Origin: CAKSIN01 sp964423705
GTDB taxonomy: Bacteria; Bacillota; Clostridia; UMGS1810
NCBI GenBank assembly: GCA_964423705.1
Contig: CAYRGA010000005.1
Coordinates: 1-39,660 of the forward strand
Direction: 5' to 3'
Length of the DNA: 39,660 nt
Positions 30,477 to 38,990 of this stretch are shown here, piece by piece (position 1 is the first letter of the stretch; the number at the start of each line of letters is the position of its first letter). The notes under the pieces are model-generated. The model did no database searches, was not told the DNA's origin, and saw nothing but the letters and a program-made list of their open reading frames with translations. The translations under genes were made by a program, and so were the position numbers.

Positions 30477-31457
30477 TTATCCGACATACTGTATATGCTT
30501 TACGAAAAATTCCTTATCCCTAAGGGTTATCAGAGTTCCGCCGTTAGCTTCTTTATCGTGGTAATCGTAATAGCCTGTTTTATATCCGAAGGTAAAGCGG
30601 ATGCCGTTATACAGCACACTTGTGTTTATCAGGTGATAATGACCTGTGAAAAATCCGTCGAAGCCGCATTTTTTCAGCAAAGGCATAAGAGTTTGACTTA
30701 TACCGCGAAGTCCTTCATCTTTTTTTCCGAAGTCACCGTTTACCGACGGTACATCCTTGCCGATTTCGTATTTACTGCCGTTTGACCAGCTTATATCAGG
30801 CTTTGTCTGGTAACCTGAAGCTATGTATGCATCGGTAAAATCCTTGGTTGGAATATGATTGCATATAAAGAGTGGTGTATCGGGGTTTATTTCATGAATT
30901 TTGTCGGCTTCGTTCTCAATCCATTTAAGCTGGTCGTCACGGTAGCCGGCTGAAATTCCGATTCCGGCGCATCCGTTTGAATCCGTCATAAAAACAGCTC
31001 TTTTTATAACATCGTTTTGGTATATTCCGATAGTATAATTTCCGTTTCCGAATACATTTCCTCGTTTAAAAAGGGCGTGCTTTGCATTTTCAAATTGTGC
31101 GCATTGCCAGTCGATTCCCTTTTTACTTTCGTTGTCATGATTTCCGAAAATCGGAGCCCATGGAATTTTGAATGAATCCATAAATTCGGTGAATTCCTTG
31201 AAAACCTCACCGGAATCGTCAAATTCTCCGTAAATAATATCACCGGTTATTATTATCAAATCCGGATTTGATTTAGCTATTAAATATTTTATGTGGGAGT
31301 ATATGTTTTGCTCTCTTTTTTCGGGACCCCATTTTTCAATCTCGTCACTTCCAAGGCGGTCTGCACTTCTTCGCTGAGATGCATCTATAACCTGCATATC
31401 GGTAATTTGAAGTATGTTGATGTCGCCATTATGTTCAATGTTTAATTTAAAATCCAT
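30477..31457 (-). CDS. Calcineurin-like metallophosphoesterase
   Basis: Cytoplasmic-looking protein of about 326 residues with all blocks of the family: LQITDMQV (residues 16-23, first metal ligand; Gln in place of the usual His), ITGDIIYGEF (about 72), PIFGNHDNESKKG (about 120), ICNHIPTKDF (about 225) and FFTGHYHLIN (about 285). The layout resembles purple-acid-phosphatase-like and PA14-type phosphoesterases of gut Firmicutes; substrate unknown. The ATG at 31457 (MDFKLNIEH) has GAGGTAAA upstream and is preferred over the open frame to 31502. It stands next to an AraC-type regulator, transcribed the same way, but a gap of about 90 bases separates them. Confidence 0.85.
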   Translation of the reverse strand: MDFKLNIEHNGDINILQITDMQVIDASQRRSADRLGSDEIEKWGPEKREQNIYSHIKYLIAKSNPDLIIITGDIIYGEFDDSGEVFKEFTEFMDSFKIPWAPIFGNHDNESKKGIDWQCAQFENAKHALFKRGNVFGNGNYTIGIYQNDVIKRAVFMTDSNGCAGIGISAGYRDDQLKWIENEADKIHEINPDTPLFICNHIPTKDFTDAYIASGYQTKPDISWSNGSKYEIGKDVPSVNGDFGKKDEGLRGISQTLMPLLKKCGFDGFFTGHYHLINTSVLYNGIRFTFGYKTGYYDYHDKEANGGTLITLRDKEFFVKHIQYVG

Positions 31458-31547
31458 TGTGTTTACCTCAATTTCATTAATATATATGGAGTATATCATC
31501 AAAATTGAAATCCGTCAACAGATAATCAATACTAAATTCGTTATAAA

Positions 31548-32333
31548 TTATTTGTTATTCATATGAATGTATGAATAGGAATTTCTGAATTTCCGAGGAC
31601 TTGTTTTTTGATGGTATTTAAAGTAATTTATAAATTCGTTTTCACTCTCATAGTTCATCAGTGAGGCGATTTCCTTTATTGATAAATTTGTGTTGCTCAG
31701 ATAGCTTTTGGCAGCATTGAGCCTTTCCTGACAGATGTATTCTTTTAATCCGATGTTGTATTGCTTTTTAAATATTCTGGAAAAATATTGTGGGTTTTTA
31801 TTGTATTTTTCGGCAATTTCATCGGCGTATATTTTCTTTGAAGCGCTGTTTATCCGTATCCATTCGGCAGCCTCACGTATCATTTTGTATTCATCGGAGC
31901 CCGAATCGTTTGTAAAAAAAGCAAGCTCGTTTAATAATGTCAGTAAAATCGCCTCTGCCGAACCTGTGGGGTATCGGGGATGATTTGCCGCATGAAGCAG
32001 GCTTTTAAAAATAAATGAATTTGTGAAATTTCGGATGCATTGTTCCTGTATACCGCAGCTTTTAAAGCTGTCAATGCGAAAGTGAATCCAGTAGAAGGAA
32101 ACGGGCGGCTCACTTTCCTTATATCCGAAATGCACACATCCCGGCTTAAGTATAACGGCATCGTTTTCGGAAAGTACGTATCGGGTGCCGCTTTCCTCCA
32201 TGTAAACCTTGCCGGATAATACGTAGATGAGTTCATAAGTGGTTTCCGTACGTGTTGGATGTATCCAGAGCGAATCCGCAGAAAACAGACCGGCATATAC
32301 GTATTCAAGTTTAAATGTATCAGTGGTAATCAT
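31548..32333 (-). CDS. AraC-family transcriptional regulator
   Basis: About 261 residues. An N-terminal cupin-like sugar-sensing domain (YVLSGKVYMEE, LSENDAVILKPGCVHFGY) is followed by two C-terminal helix-turn-helix motifs: IYADEIAEKYNKNPQYFSRI and LSIKEIASLMNYESENEFIN, ending in YHQKTSPRKFR, the classic AraC signature. It is divergent from the GH127-like gene, with 165 bases between starts, so it probably controls that gene in response to an arabinose-containing sugar. The ATG at 32333 has an AAAGTGAG site; a GTG at 32348 is an alternative. Confidence 0.9.
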   Translation of the reverse strand: MITTDTFKLEYVYAGLFSADSLWIHPTRTETTYELIYVLSGKVYMEESGTRYVLSENDAVILKPGCVHFGYKESEPPVSFYWIHFRIDSFKSCGIQEQCIRNFTNSFIFKSLLHAANHPRYPTGSAEAILLTLLNELAFFTNDSGSDEYKMIREAAEWIRINSASKKIYADEIAEKYNKNPQYFSRIFKKQYNIGLKEYICQERLNAAKSYLSNTNLSIKEIASLMNYESENEFINYFKYHQKTSPRKFRNSYSYIHMNNK

Positions 32334-32370
32334 GTATGTTTTTCTCACTTTTTTAATGATTTTTCAGTTC

Positions 32371-32399
32371 TTGCTTTTTGGGGTTTTATCACGTATAAT
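32371..32399 (+). promoter_or_regulatory. Promoter of the GH127-like gene
   Basis: TTGCTT (32371-32376), 17-base spacer, perfect TATAAT (32394-32399). Weak -35 fits an activator-dependent promoter. Confidence 0.55.
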
Positions 32400-32411
32400 T
32401 GCATTACAGCT

Positions 32412-32431
32412 ACAAACAGTATACAGTTTGT
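32412..32431. promoter_or_regulatory. Palindromic operator candidate
   Basis: ACAAAC-A-GTATAC-A-GTTTGT: perfect outer arms around a palindromic centre, 12 bases downstream of the promoter -10. It could be a regulator site; AraC proteins usually use direct repeats, so another repressor is possible. Confidence 0.35.
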
Positions 32432-32498
32432 TTTAAAAATTGTCAAATCATATTTTTATATGATTATGAAGTGAATAATTTTGTAAGGAGTGTTTGAA

Positions 32499-34331
32499 GT
32501 GGAAATAAGAGGAGTGCCGTTTAATAAAATAAAATTAAAATCCGGTCTTTGGAAAGACTTACAGGATAAAAATTCCTCATGTACAATTTACGCCGTAAAG
32601 GACAGATTCGCCGAAAGCGGAAGATTTGATGCGTTTAAGTGTAATTGGACGGAGGGCATGGAAAACAAACCTCATATCTATTGGGATTCGGATGTTGCCA
32701 AATGGATAGAGGGAGTTTCCTACAGCATTATGAATGGCTGCAACATTGAACTTCAGAGTTTTATAGATGAGCTTGTGGCGCTCATCGGTAAAAACAGACG
32801 TGCTGACGGATATTTTAATTCGTATTACAATGTATGTGAAAAAGACAGCCGTTTTACAAATCGAGATAATCATGAACTGTACTGTGCAGGGCATCTTATC
32901 GAAGCGGCGATTGCATATAAGCATGCGACCGGGAAAGATGAATTTTTAGGATACATGATAGATTATGTTGACTATATATACAAAGTTTTTGTTGAGGATA
33001 AAAGCGCATCATTTACGACACCCGGACATCAGGAAATAGAGCTTGCATTGGTACGTCTTTATGATGAAACAGGAAATAAAAAGTATCTGGAACTTTCCGA
33101 ATTTTTTATGGAGAACCGTGGCAGAGAAGATAATAAAAAAGATTGTGCAGAGGATGAGTCTTTTGAAAAAAGAGCTGTTTTTCAGAGTCATCTTCCTGTG
33201 CGTGAGCAGAAAATTGCTGTCGGCCACTCGGTGCGTGCGTGCTATATGTACTGTGCAATGGCAGATTTGGCACGTATAAACGGTGATGACGAAATGCTTG
33301 AGGCTTGCCGCAGCCTATTTGATAATATAGTAAATAAAAGGATGTACATAACGGGCGGTATAGGCAGCACGCGAGAGGGTGAACGCTTTACTGTGGATTA
33401 TGATTTGCCAAATGACGAAGCCTACGCCGAAACATGTGCTTCGATAGCATTGGCAATGTTCGCAAATCGAATGCTCAGAATCGACATAAATTCAAAGTAT
33501 TCCGATGTGGTGGAAAAGCTTATATACAACGGAATAATTTCAGGTGTTGGTGCCGATGGAAAATCTTTTTTCTATGAGAATCCGCTGGAGTATGGCAGAA
33601 AATACTTCGCCGATGAAAAGAATTTCCTTACATGGCATAGGGGCAACATGGCCATAAGGCAGAGGGTGGAGCTTTTCTTTTGCTCATGTTGTCCTCCGAA
33701 CGTTAACAGATTTTTCGCATCTGTGGCTGATTATCTGTATTCGATGGATGATGATATGGTTTATGTGCATCAGTATATGGACAGCAAAGCGGAGCTTGAC
33801 GGCGAAAACCTGCACGTAAGTACCTGCTATCCGAGAAACGGAAACATTAATATCAAATATGACGGCAGACGGAGAATTGCGGTGAGAAAACCCGGATGGT
33901 GTAAGAATGCTGTCAGCGACGTACCGTATGAGTTGAGAAACGGCTACATGTATTTTGATAAAGCTTGTGAAATCAACATAGAGTTTGAAATGAATCCGTT
34001 GCTCATGAGCGCGGCAAGCAAGATCGAGGCAGACAGCGGATGCGTGGCTGTCATGAGAGGACCTGTTGTATACTGCGCCGAAGCGGTTGATAACGGTGAG
34101 AATCTCGGCGATTTATGCATACTTGCACATGGAAATATAACCGAAGAGGATGATGAACTTTCGGGATTAAAAGCACTGTATGCCGACGGTGTTCGCCGAA
34201 AATATCAAAGTGAGCTTTATCGTGAATTTGATGCTGAATGTGATAAATGCGCAATACGCCTGATTCCGTATTTTCGATTTGCAAACAGGGGAGATTCCGA
34301 AATGCGTGTATGGCTGAATGTTTCGCTGTAA
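32499..34331 (+). CDS. GH127-type beta-L-arabinofuranosidase (DUF1680)
   Basis: About 610 residues without a signal peptide, so intracellular. (alpha/alpha)6-barrel enzymes of this family split beta-L-arabinofuranosyl linkages using a cysteine nucleophile held by zinc. The zinc and catalytic residues are visible: AYAETCAS (E311, C313) and FFCSCCPPNVNR (C397, C398), with the spacing of the characterised HypBA1 set. Other family segments: GLWKDLQDKN, ADGYFNSYYN, YCAGHLIEAAIAY, YITGGIGSTREGERF. The start is a GTG at 32499 with TAAGGAG 8 bases upstream; an earlier GTG at 32490 overlaps that site. Adjacent GH78-like and AraC genes point to plant glycan use. Confidence 0.88.
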   Translation: MEIRGVPFNKIKLKSGLWKDLQDKNSSCTIYAVKDRFAESGRFDAFKCNWTEGMENKPHIYWDSDVAKWIEGVSYSIMNGCNIELQSFIDELVALIGKNRRADGYFNSYYNVCEKDSRFTNRDNHELYCAGHLIEAAIAYKHATGKDEFLGYMIDYVDYIYKVFVEDKSASFTTPGHQEIELALVRLYDETGNKKYLELSEFFMENRGREDNKKDCAEDESFEKRAVFQSHLPVREQKIAVGHSVRACYMYCAMADLARINGDDEMLEACRSLFDNIVNKRMYITGGIGSTREGERFTVDYDLPNDEAYAETCASIALAMFANRMLRIDINSKYSDVVEKLIYNGIISGVGADGKSFFYENPLEYGRKYFADEKNFLTWHRGNMAIRQRVELFFCSCCPPNVNRFFASVADYLYSMDDDMVYVHQYMDSKAELDGENLHVSTCYPRNGNINIKYDGRRRIAVRKPGWCKNAVSDVPYELRNGYMYFDKACEINIEFEMNPLLMSAASKIEADSGCVAVMRGPVVYCAEAVDNGENLGDLCILAHGNITEEDDELSGLKALYADGVRRKYQSELYREFDAECDKCAIRLIPYFRFANRGDSEMRVWLNVSL

Positions 34332-34345
34332 TAAAGAAAAACACA

Positions 34346-34418
34346 TAAAAAAACCGCTCGTTTATGATGGTAAATCAAGGTTTAGGGATTCCTTGAACGC
34401 TCATCACTTACGGGCGGT
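34346..34418 (-). terminator. Long three-tier hairpin terminator (exoA strand)
   Basis: Nested perfect arms: ACCGCTCGT/ACGGGCGGT (34353-34361, 34410-34418; one G-U), TGATG/CATCA (34365-34369, 34402-34406) and TCAAGG/CCTTGA (34375-34380, 34391-34396), separated by symmetric internal loops of 3 and 5 bases. On the minus strand it ends in seven T, so it terminates exoA; the elaborate stem is unusual for a terminator. Confidence 0.7.
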
Positions 34419-34429
34419 TATTAATGCTG

Positions 34430-35186
34430 TTAAATGTTACAGGTTAATTCTACCGGGCAATGGTCTGAGCCGAGTATGTCTGTATGGATTTTAGCATCAA
34501 CCAGCTTGTCATTTAAGTCATCCGAGGTCAGAAAATAGTCTATGCGATCCTGCGTTTTTGGCTCTTGCATTAAAGCGGTATGACCACCATGAATAAACAC
34601 CCTCCAGGTCGGGATAAAAGTGCCTGAAAGTGTCTGTAAAGCCGCTTGATTTAAGCAGGGCGAATTTCTGCCTTTCCTCGGGAGTAAAGCCGGCGTTTTT
34701 AACATTGGTTTTTGGATTTTTTAAGTCTATTTCCTCAGCTGCAACATTTAAGTCACCGCATATTACCGCGGATTTTATGCTTTTGAGCTTGCATAGGTAA
34801 TCACGGAAATCATTTTCCCATTTCATACGATAATCAAGCCGCTTCAGTTCATTCTGCGAATTGGGCGTATATACGCACACAAAGTAGAATTTCTCAAATT
34901 CGAGAGTTATCACTCTGCCTTCGTGGTCGTGCTCATCAATTCCTATTCCCAAAGTGACATTAATCGGCTTTTCTTTTGAGAAAACGGCGGTTCCGGAATA
35001 TCCTTTTTTCTCGGCGTAATTCCAGTATTGGTAATATCCGTCGAATTCAAGCGATATTTGTCCCTCTTGGAGCTTGGTTTCTTGAACGCATAATATATCG
35101 GCATCAAAATTTTTAAATACTTCTTCAAAGCCTTTGCCGACTGCCGCTCGAAGGCCGTTTACATTCCAGGATATAAATTTTTTCAT
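34430..35186 (-). pseudogene. exoA: Exodeoxyribonuclease III (exoA/xth), frameshifted
   Basis: Mg-dependent AP endonuclease and 3'-5' exonuclease of base-excision repair. The first part is canonical: KKFISWNVNGLRAAV at the N terminus, CVQETKLQ, GYSGTAVFSK, CVYTPNSQ, VICGDLNVAAEEIDL and YSWWSYRFNARAKNAG. At 34544-34549 the frame breaks: the expected NAGWRIDYF continues as NAGSHRLFSDLG-stop, while RIDYFLTSDD...GSDHCPVEL follows in another frame. The minus strand reads GGATCGCATAGAC where GGATGGCGCATAGAC is expected, a 2-base loss that removes the conserved Trp. The truncated 222-residue product lacks the catalytic-histidine GSDHCPV motif and should be inactive, unless this is a sequencing error. 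Confidence 0.9.
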
Positions 35187-35220
35187 AGTGTGTCACTCCG
35201 ATACTAAGGTTATTGATAAA

Positions 35221-35523
35221 TTAAATTTCAAAATCAAAGCAGCTGCGGTTTGAAGTGAACGGACGTACATATGTGTCCGCTGCATTCACGTGCTCCGGAT
35301 GAACTGAGTATCCTTTCAGCGCTTCTATGCTTTCAAAGGTGGAGTCAAGCATTAAATCGGCGGTAGATGAATCGATAGAATCGGTAATCACCTTGATTTC
35401 CGTAAGACCGGGTATTTTTCCGTAAAGAGCCTCAAGGTGAGTTTTGATGCCCTTTTTGATTTCTTCTTTTTCCTCTGCGGAAAAATTGTTTTTGATATTC
35501 CAAAGTATTATATGCTTTACCAT
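35221..35523 (-). CDS. Dabb-family (stress-responsive alpha/beta barrel) protein
   Basis: About 100 residues. The N-terminal VKHIILWNIKNNFSAEEKEEI, then IPGLTEIKV, DLMLDSTFESIEALKGY and HPEHVNAADTYVRPF match the small dimeric Dabb ferredoxin-like fold. The function in bacteria is not defined. The ATG at 35523 has GAGGAGAA upstream; the frame is open to 35541. It is just upstream of exoA on the same strand with a 34-base gap. Confidence 0.88.
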   Translation of the reverse strand: MVKHIILWNIKNNFSAEEKEEIKKGIKTHLEALYGKIPGLTEIKVITDSIDSSTADLMLDSTFESIEALKGYSVHPEHVNAADTYVRPFTSNRSCFDFEI

Positions 35524-35690
35524 AAGTGTTCTCCTCATCACATAAATTTATATTTCATATAGTAACATAATGATTTTTTTATGTCAAGCTGATATTTGAT
35601 GGTTTTATATGAATATTTATTTAATAATTGCGAACAATAATGATTGCATAAGAAAAATGCAAATTTTTTAAAATCGAAAGGATGGCTGTC

Positions 35691-35807
35691 ATGTCAGAAA
35701 AGCAGAACAACCAAAAGAATAATCGTAATAAAACCGAATCTCAAAAAGAAAATAAAAGCAATAAGAATAAGCAGAATGAACAGAACGACGGAAATAACAA
35801 GCTTTGA
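35691..35807 (+). CDS. Small Asn/Lys/Gln-rich hydrophilic protein
   Basis: A 38-residue ORF, MSEKQNNQKNNRNK... ending NDGNNKL, composed mainly of Asn, Lys, Gln and Glu with no hydrophobic segment. The ATG has an AAAGGATG site and a terminator follows, which argues that it is expressed. Such composition is seen in small spore-core or stress peptides; I cannot assign a family. Confidence 0.55.
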   Translation: MSEKQNNQKNNRNKTESQKENKSNKNKQNEQNDGNNKL

Positions 35808-35832
35808 TTAAAATGCATTGAAAGCATAACGC

Positions 35833-35868
35833 AAACTGGCTGAGTATATCTCGGTCAGTTTGTTTATT
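35833..35868 (+). terminator. Terminator after the small Asn-rich ORF
   Basis: A 12-pair stem AAACTGGCTGAG with CTCGGTCAGTTT (two G-U pairs), TATAT loop, then TGTTTATT. Confidence 0.7.
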
Positions 35869-35920
35869 ATACAGAGGATAAAAAATTTTGAAATCAGATG
35901 ATAAAAATTGCCTGTTTTCC

Positions 35921-35949
35921 TTGACATTTTTTTCGTTAAATGTTATATT
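35921..35949 (+). promoter_or_regulatory. Promoter of the pyr operon
   Basis: Consensus TTGACA (35921-35926), 17-base spacer, TATATT (35944-35949), followed by a leader of about 130 bases before pyrC. Confidence 0.8.
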
Positions 35950-35964
35950 ATTGATATGATATGT

Positions 35965-36034
35965 AATCTTTAAATCGGTACGGGATGCCTACAAGATTAG
36001 TATGAGTATTTTATAAGCGATTTTATGACGATAC
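35965..36034 (+). ncRNA. Structured pyrC leader with possible attenuator, class unknown
   Basis: A 7-base stem TAATCTT (35965-35971) with AAGATTA (35993-35999) encloses a smaller hairpin GGTA-CGGGA-TGCC. ACAAGA, overlapping the 3' arm, can instead pair with either TCTTGT in the terminator (36038-36043 or 36043-36048), so the leader can form alternative structures. It does not match the usual PyrR-binding loop or any riboswitch I know. Confidence 0.55.
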
Positions 36035-36066
36035 GGCTCTTGTCTTGTGAAGATAAGAGCCTTTTT
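36035..36066 (+). terminator. Attenuator-type terminator before pyrC
   Basis: GGCTCTT (36035-36041) with AAGAGCC (36055-36061), continued by TCTT/AAGA across one mismatch, GTG loop, then five T. It lies 20 bases before the pyrC start, so readthrough must be controlled. Confidence 0.85.
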
Positions 36067-36086
36067 AACGGAAAGGAACGGATGAA

Positions 36087-37370
36087 ATGAAGCTATTGTT
36101 AAAGGGTGCTGATGTATATGGTTTCGGTGTGTGTGATATGATGATAACCGATTCCGTTATTTCCGATATTGCTGAGAATATATCCGCTGAAGGAGCGGAT
36201 TGTATTTTTGATTTAAAAAACAAGCACATTTTCCCCGGTTTTACAGATGTTCATGTTCATCTGCGTGAGCCGGGCTTTTCGTATAAAGAAACTATCCTCA
36301 GCGGTACAAGGGCGGCGGCAAGGGGAGGCTTTTGTGCGGTGTATGCCATGCCGAATCTCAATCCTGTGCCCGATTGTGCCGAAAGCCTTAAGGTTCAGAC
36401 CGACATTATAGACAGCAGTGCCGTTATACGGGTGTATCCTTACGGCGCAATTACCAAGGGTGAGAATGGTACTGAGCTTTCTGATATGGAGCAGATGGCA
36501 GATTCTGTGTCGGCTTTTTCGGATGACGGGCGCGGTGTTCAGTCGGAGAGTATGATGCGCTGTGCCATGCTTAAAGCTAAACAGCTTAATAAAATCATAG
36601 CGGCGCACTGTGAGGAAAATTCACTTTTAAACGGAGGTTATATTCACTTGGGTGAGTATGCTGAAAATCACGGACATAAGGGCATATGCTCCGAGAGTGA
36701 ATGGCATCCTATAGAGAGAGATTTAAGGCTTGCCGAGGAATCGGAGTGTAGCTATCACGTTTGTCACATATCCGCGAAGGAAAGCGTGGAGCTTATAAGA
36801 AATGCAAAAAAGAGGGGCATAGATGTAACGTGTGAAACAGCTCCGCATTATTTGGTGTTTGATGATTCACAGCTCCGTGAAAGCGGATGCTTTAAAATGA
36901 ATCCGCCTATAAGGTCGGCAGAGGACAGGACAGCTTTGATACAAGGGATAAAGGACGGCACGGTCGATATGATAGCCACCGACCACGCACCTCACAGCCG
37001 TGAGGAAAAATCGGGTGGCTTAAAGGACAGCCTAAACGGTATAGTGGGTCTTGAAACTTCATTTCCCGTATTGTATACAAAGCTTGTGAAATCGGGAATA
37101 ATTTCTTTGAAAAGGTTGATTGAGCTTATGAGCATAAATCCCGCCGAGCGTTTCGGTGCGGATATAGCTTTGACTGTTGGTCGGAGTGCTAACTTGACAG
37201 TCTTTGATTTGGAGGATAAATACACAATTGATTCGGATGATTTTCTGTCAATGGGAAAAAGCACACCTTTTGAAGGTATGGAGGTTTTCGGAAGGTGTAT
37301 CTTGACTATTGCCGACGGAAAAATTGCATGGATTGAAAAAGGAGGAAATTATGCATCAGGGAATGTATAA
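36087..37370 (+). CDS. pyrC: Dihydroorotase PyrC
   Basis: Zinc amidohydrolase of 427 residues (class I length) that cyclises carbamoyl-aspartate to dihydroorotate. Metal and substrate motifs: FTDVHVHLREPGF near residue 55 (HxH and Arg), YAMPNLNPVPD, IAAHCEE, YHVCHISA, and ATDHAPHSREEK near residue 300. The first ATG downstream of AAAGGAACGG (36082) is closed by a stop two codons on; the ATG at 36087 is the start. It overlaps pyrK by 20 bases. Confidence 0.96.
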   Translation: MKLLLKGADVYGFGVCDMMITDSVISDIAENISAEGADCIFDLKNKHIFPGFTDVHVHLREPGFSYKETILSGTRAAARGGFCAVYAMPNLNPVPDCAESLKVQTDIIDSSAVIRVYPYGAITKGENGTELSDMEQMADSVSAFSDDGRGVQSESMMRCAMLKAKQLNKIIAAHCEENSLLNGGYIHLGEYAENHGHKGICSESEWHPIERDLRLAEESECSYHVCHISAKESVELIRNAKKRGIDVTCETAPHYLVFDDSQLRESGCFKMNPPIRSAEDRTALIQGIKDGTVDMIATDHAPHSREEKSGGLKDSLNGIVGLETSFPVLYTKLVKSGIISLKRLIELMSINPAERFGADIALTVGRSANLTVFDLEDKYTIDSDDFLSMGKSTPFEGMEVFGRCILTIADGKIAWIEKGGNYASGNV

Positions 37371-38082
37371 AATACTGCATAATGTGCAGCTGACAAAAAA
37401 TGTGTACAAAATGATACTTGAGGGAGATACCTCAGACGTGGTACGTCCCGGCCAGTTTATAAATATTAAAATCAATGGTCTGTTTCTGAGAAGACCGATA
37501 TCGATTTTCGATTATGATGAAAAAACGATAACTGTTATATACAAGGTTGTCGGTGTCGGAACTCAAAAAATGAGCACTATGAATGTGGGAGATATGCTTG
37601 ATGTTCTCACGGGTCTCGGCAATGGCTACGATACCTCCAAGAGTGGTGAAAAACCGCTTTTGGTCGGCGGCGGTGTCGGTGTACCACCGTTATATAATTT
37701 GTGCAGAAAGCTCATTTCTGAAAATAAAAAGCCGATTGTTGTACTGGGATTTAATACGGCTGATGAGGTTTTCTGTGAAGATGATTTTAAAAATCTCGGA
37801 GCGGAGGTTTATGCCGCAACGGCAGACGGCACACACGGAAAAAAAGGATTTGTAACGGATGTTATCAGTGAAATAGAATATACATATTTTTACTCATGCG
37901 GACCCGAGGCGATGTTTAAGGCTATGGAAAATGTAGTTAAAACAAGCGGACAGTACAGTTTTGAGGAAAGAATGGGCTGTGGCTTCGGTGCATGTATGGG
38001 CTGCAGCTGTAAAACAAAGTACGGAAATAAAAGAATTTGCAAGGACGGTCCCGTTTTGGAAAGAGAGGAAATAATATGGTAG
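37351..38082 (+). CDS. pyrK: Dihydroorotate dehydrogenase B electron-transfer subunit PyrK
   Basis: About 243 residues; carries FAD and a [2Fe-2S] cluster and passes electrons from PyrD to NAD+. Visible: the FAD-binding GLFLRRPISIFDY, the NAD-binding LLVGGGVGVPPLYNLCRKL, and the C-terminal cluster ligands in CGFGACMGCSC followed by a fourth Cys in RICKDGPV. The ATG at 37351 has AAGGAGG and lies inside pyrC; the frame is open from 37309. It overlaps pyrD by 7 bases. Confidence 0.96.
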   Translation: MHQGMYKILHNVQLTKNVYKMILEGDTSDVVRPGQFINIKINGLFLRRPISIFDYDEKTITVIYKVVGVGTQKMSTMNVGDMLDVLTGLGNGYDTSKSGEKPLLVGGGVGVPPLYNLCRKLISENKKPIVVLGFNTADEVFCEDDFKNLGAEVYAATADGTHGKKGFVTDVISEIEYTYFYSCGPEAMFKAMENVVKTSGQYSFEERMGCGFGACMGCSCKTKYGNKRICKDGPVLEREEIIW

Positions 38083-38990
38083 ATTTAAAGGTCAATTTAA
38101 GCGGAATAGAGCTTGATAACCCCATAATTCCGGCAAGCGGAACCTTTGGCTACGGATATGAGTTTGCGGAGCTTTACGACATCAATATTCTCGGTTCGTT
38201 TTCTTTTAAGGGCACAACCGCAGAGGAACGCTTCGGCAATCCCACTCCGCGAATCGCCGAATGTCCCGAAGGCATGATAAACTCCGTAGGTCTGCAGAAT
38301 CCAGGTGTGGAGGTAGTGATAAGCCGCGAGCTTCCAAGGCTTAAGAAATGCTTTAATAAACCGGTAATAGCCAATATAAGCGGTTTTTCCGAAGATGAAT
38401 ATAAATATTCGTGTGAGAAAATAGACAAAGAGGAGCAAGTCGGCATAATAGAGGTGAATATCAGCTGTCCGAATGTTCACAACGGTGGAATGAGCTTTGG
38501 AACTCAGCCGGAATGTGCGGCGGCAATTACACGCGCCGTAAAATCGGTTACAACCAAGCCGGTGTATATGAAACTCAGTCCAAATGTAACGGATATCGTC
38601 AGTATTGCCAAGGCTTGTGAGGAAGCCGGAGCGGACGGAATAAGCCTTATAAATACACTCATGGGCATGCGTGTGGATTTAAAGACAAAAAAGCCTGTTT
38701 TGGCAAACAAAATGGGCGGCTTTTCGGGAAAAGCTATTTTCCCGGTGGCACTAAGAATGGTGTATCAAGTATACGAAGCGGTGAAAATACCGATAATCGG
38801 TATGGGTGGCGTTTCGTGCGCCGAGGACGTAATAGAGATGATGCTCTGCGGCGCTTCGGCAGTTCAGGTAGGAGCGCAGAATTTGGTTGACCCGTATGTC
38901 TGCAAATCAATTATAGAAAATTTGCCTTCTGTTATGGCAAAATATAATATATCTTCATTAAAAGAAATTATAGGAGGGGCACACAAATGA
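38076..38990 (+). CDS. pyrD: Dihydroorotate dehydrogenase B catalytic subunit PyrD
   Basis: FMN enzyme (class 1B, 304 residues) oxidising dihydroorotate to orotate with PyrK. Motifs: NPIIPASGTFGYG, GLQNPGVEVV, VNISCPNVHNGG with the catalytic cysteine of class 1 enzymes, and IIGMGGVSCAEDVIEMMLCG near the FMN phosphate. The ATG at 38076 has AGAGGAAA upstream and overlaps pyrK; the stop overlaps the pyrF start (ATGA). Confidence 0.97.
   Translation: MVDLKVNLSGIELDNPIIPASGTFGYGYEFAELYDINILGSFSFKGTTAEERFGNPTPRIAECPEGMINSVGLQNPGVEVVISRELPRLKKCFNKPVIANISGFSEDEYKYSCEKIDKEEQVGIIEVNISCPNVHNGGMSFGTQPECAAAITRAVKSVTTKPVYMKLSPNVTDIVSIAKACEEAGADGISLINTLMGMRVDLKTKKPVLANKMGGFSGKAIFPVALRMVYQVYEAVKIPIIGMGGVSCAEDVIEMMLCGASAVQVGAQNLVDPYVCKSIIENLPSVMAKYNISSLKEIIGGAHK

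Noticed and set aside
35965..36034. PyrR-binding element or purine riboswitch before pyrC
   Set aside because: The leader shows a possible attenuator, but the PyrR hexaloop consensus and the purine aptamer core are both absent, so no class was assigned.
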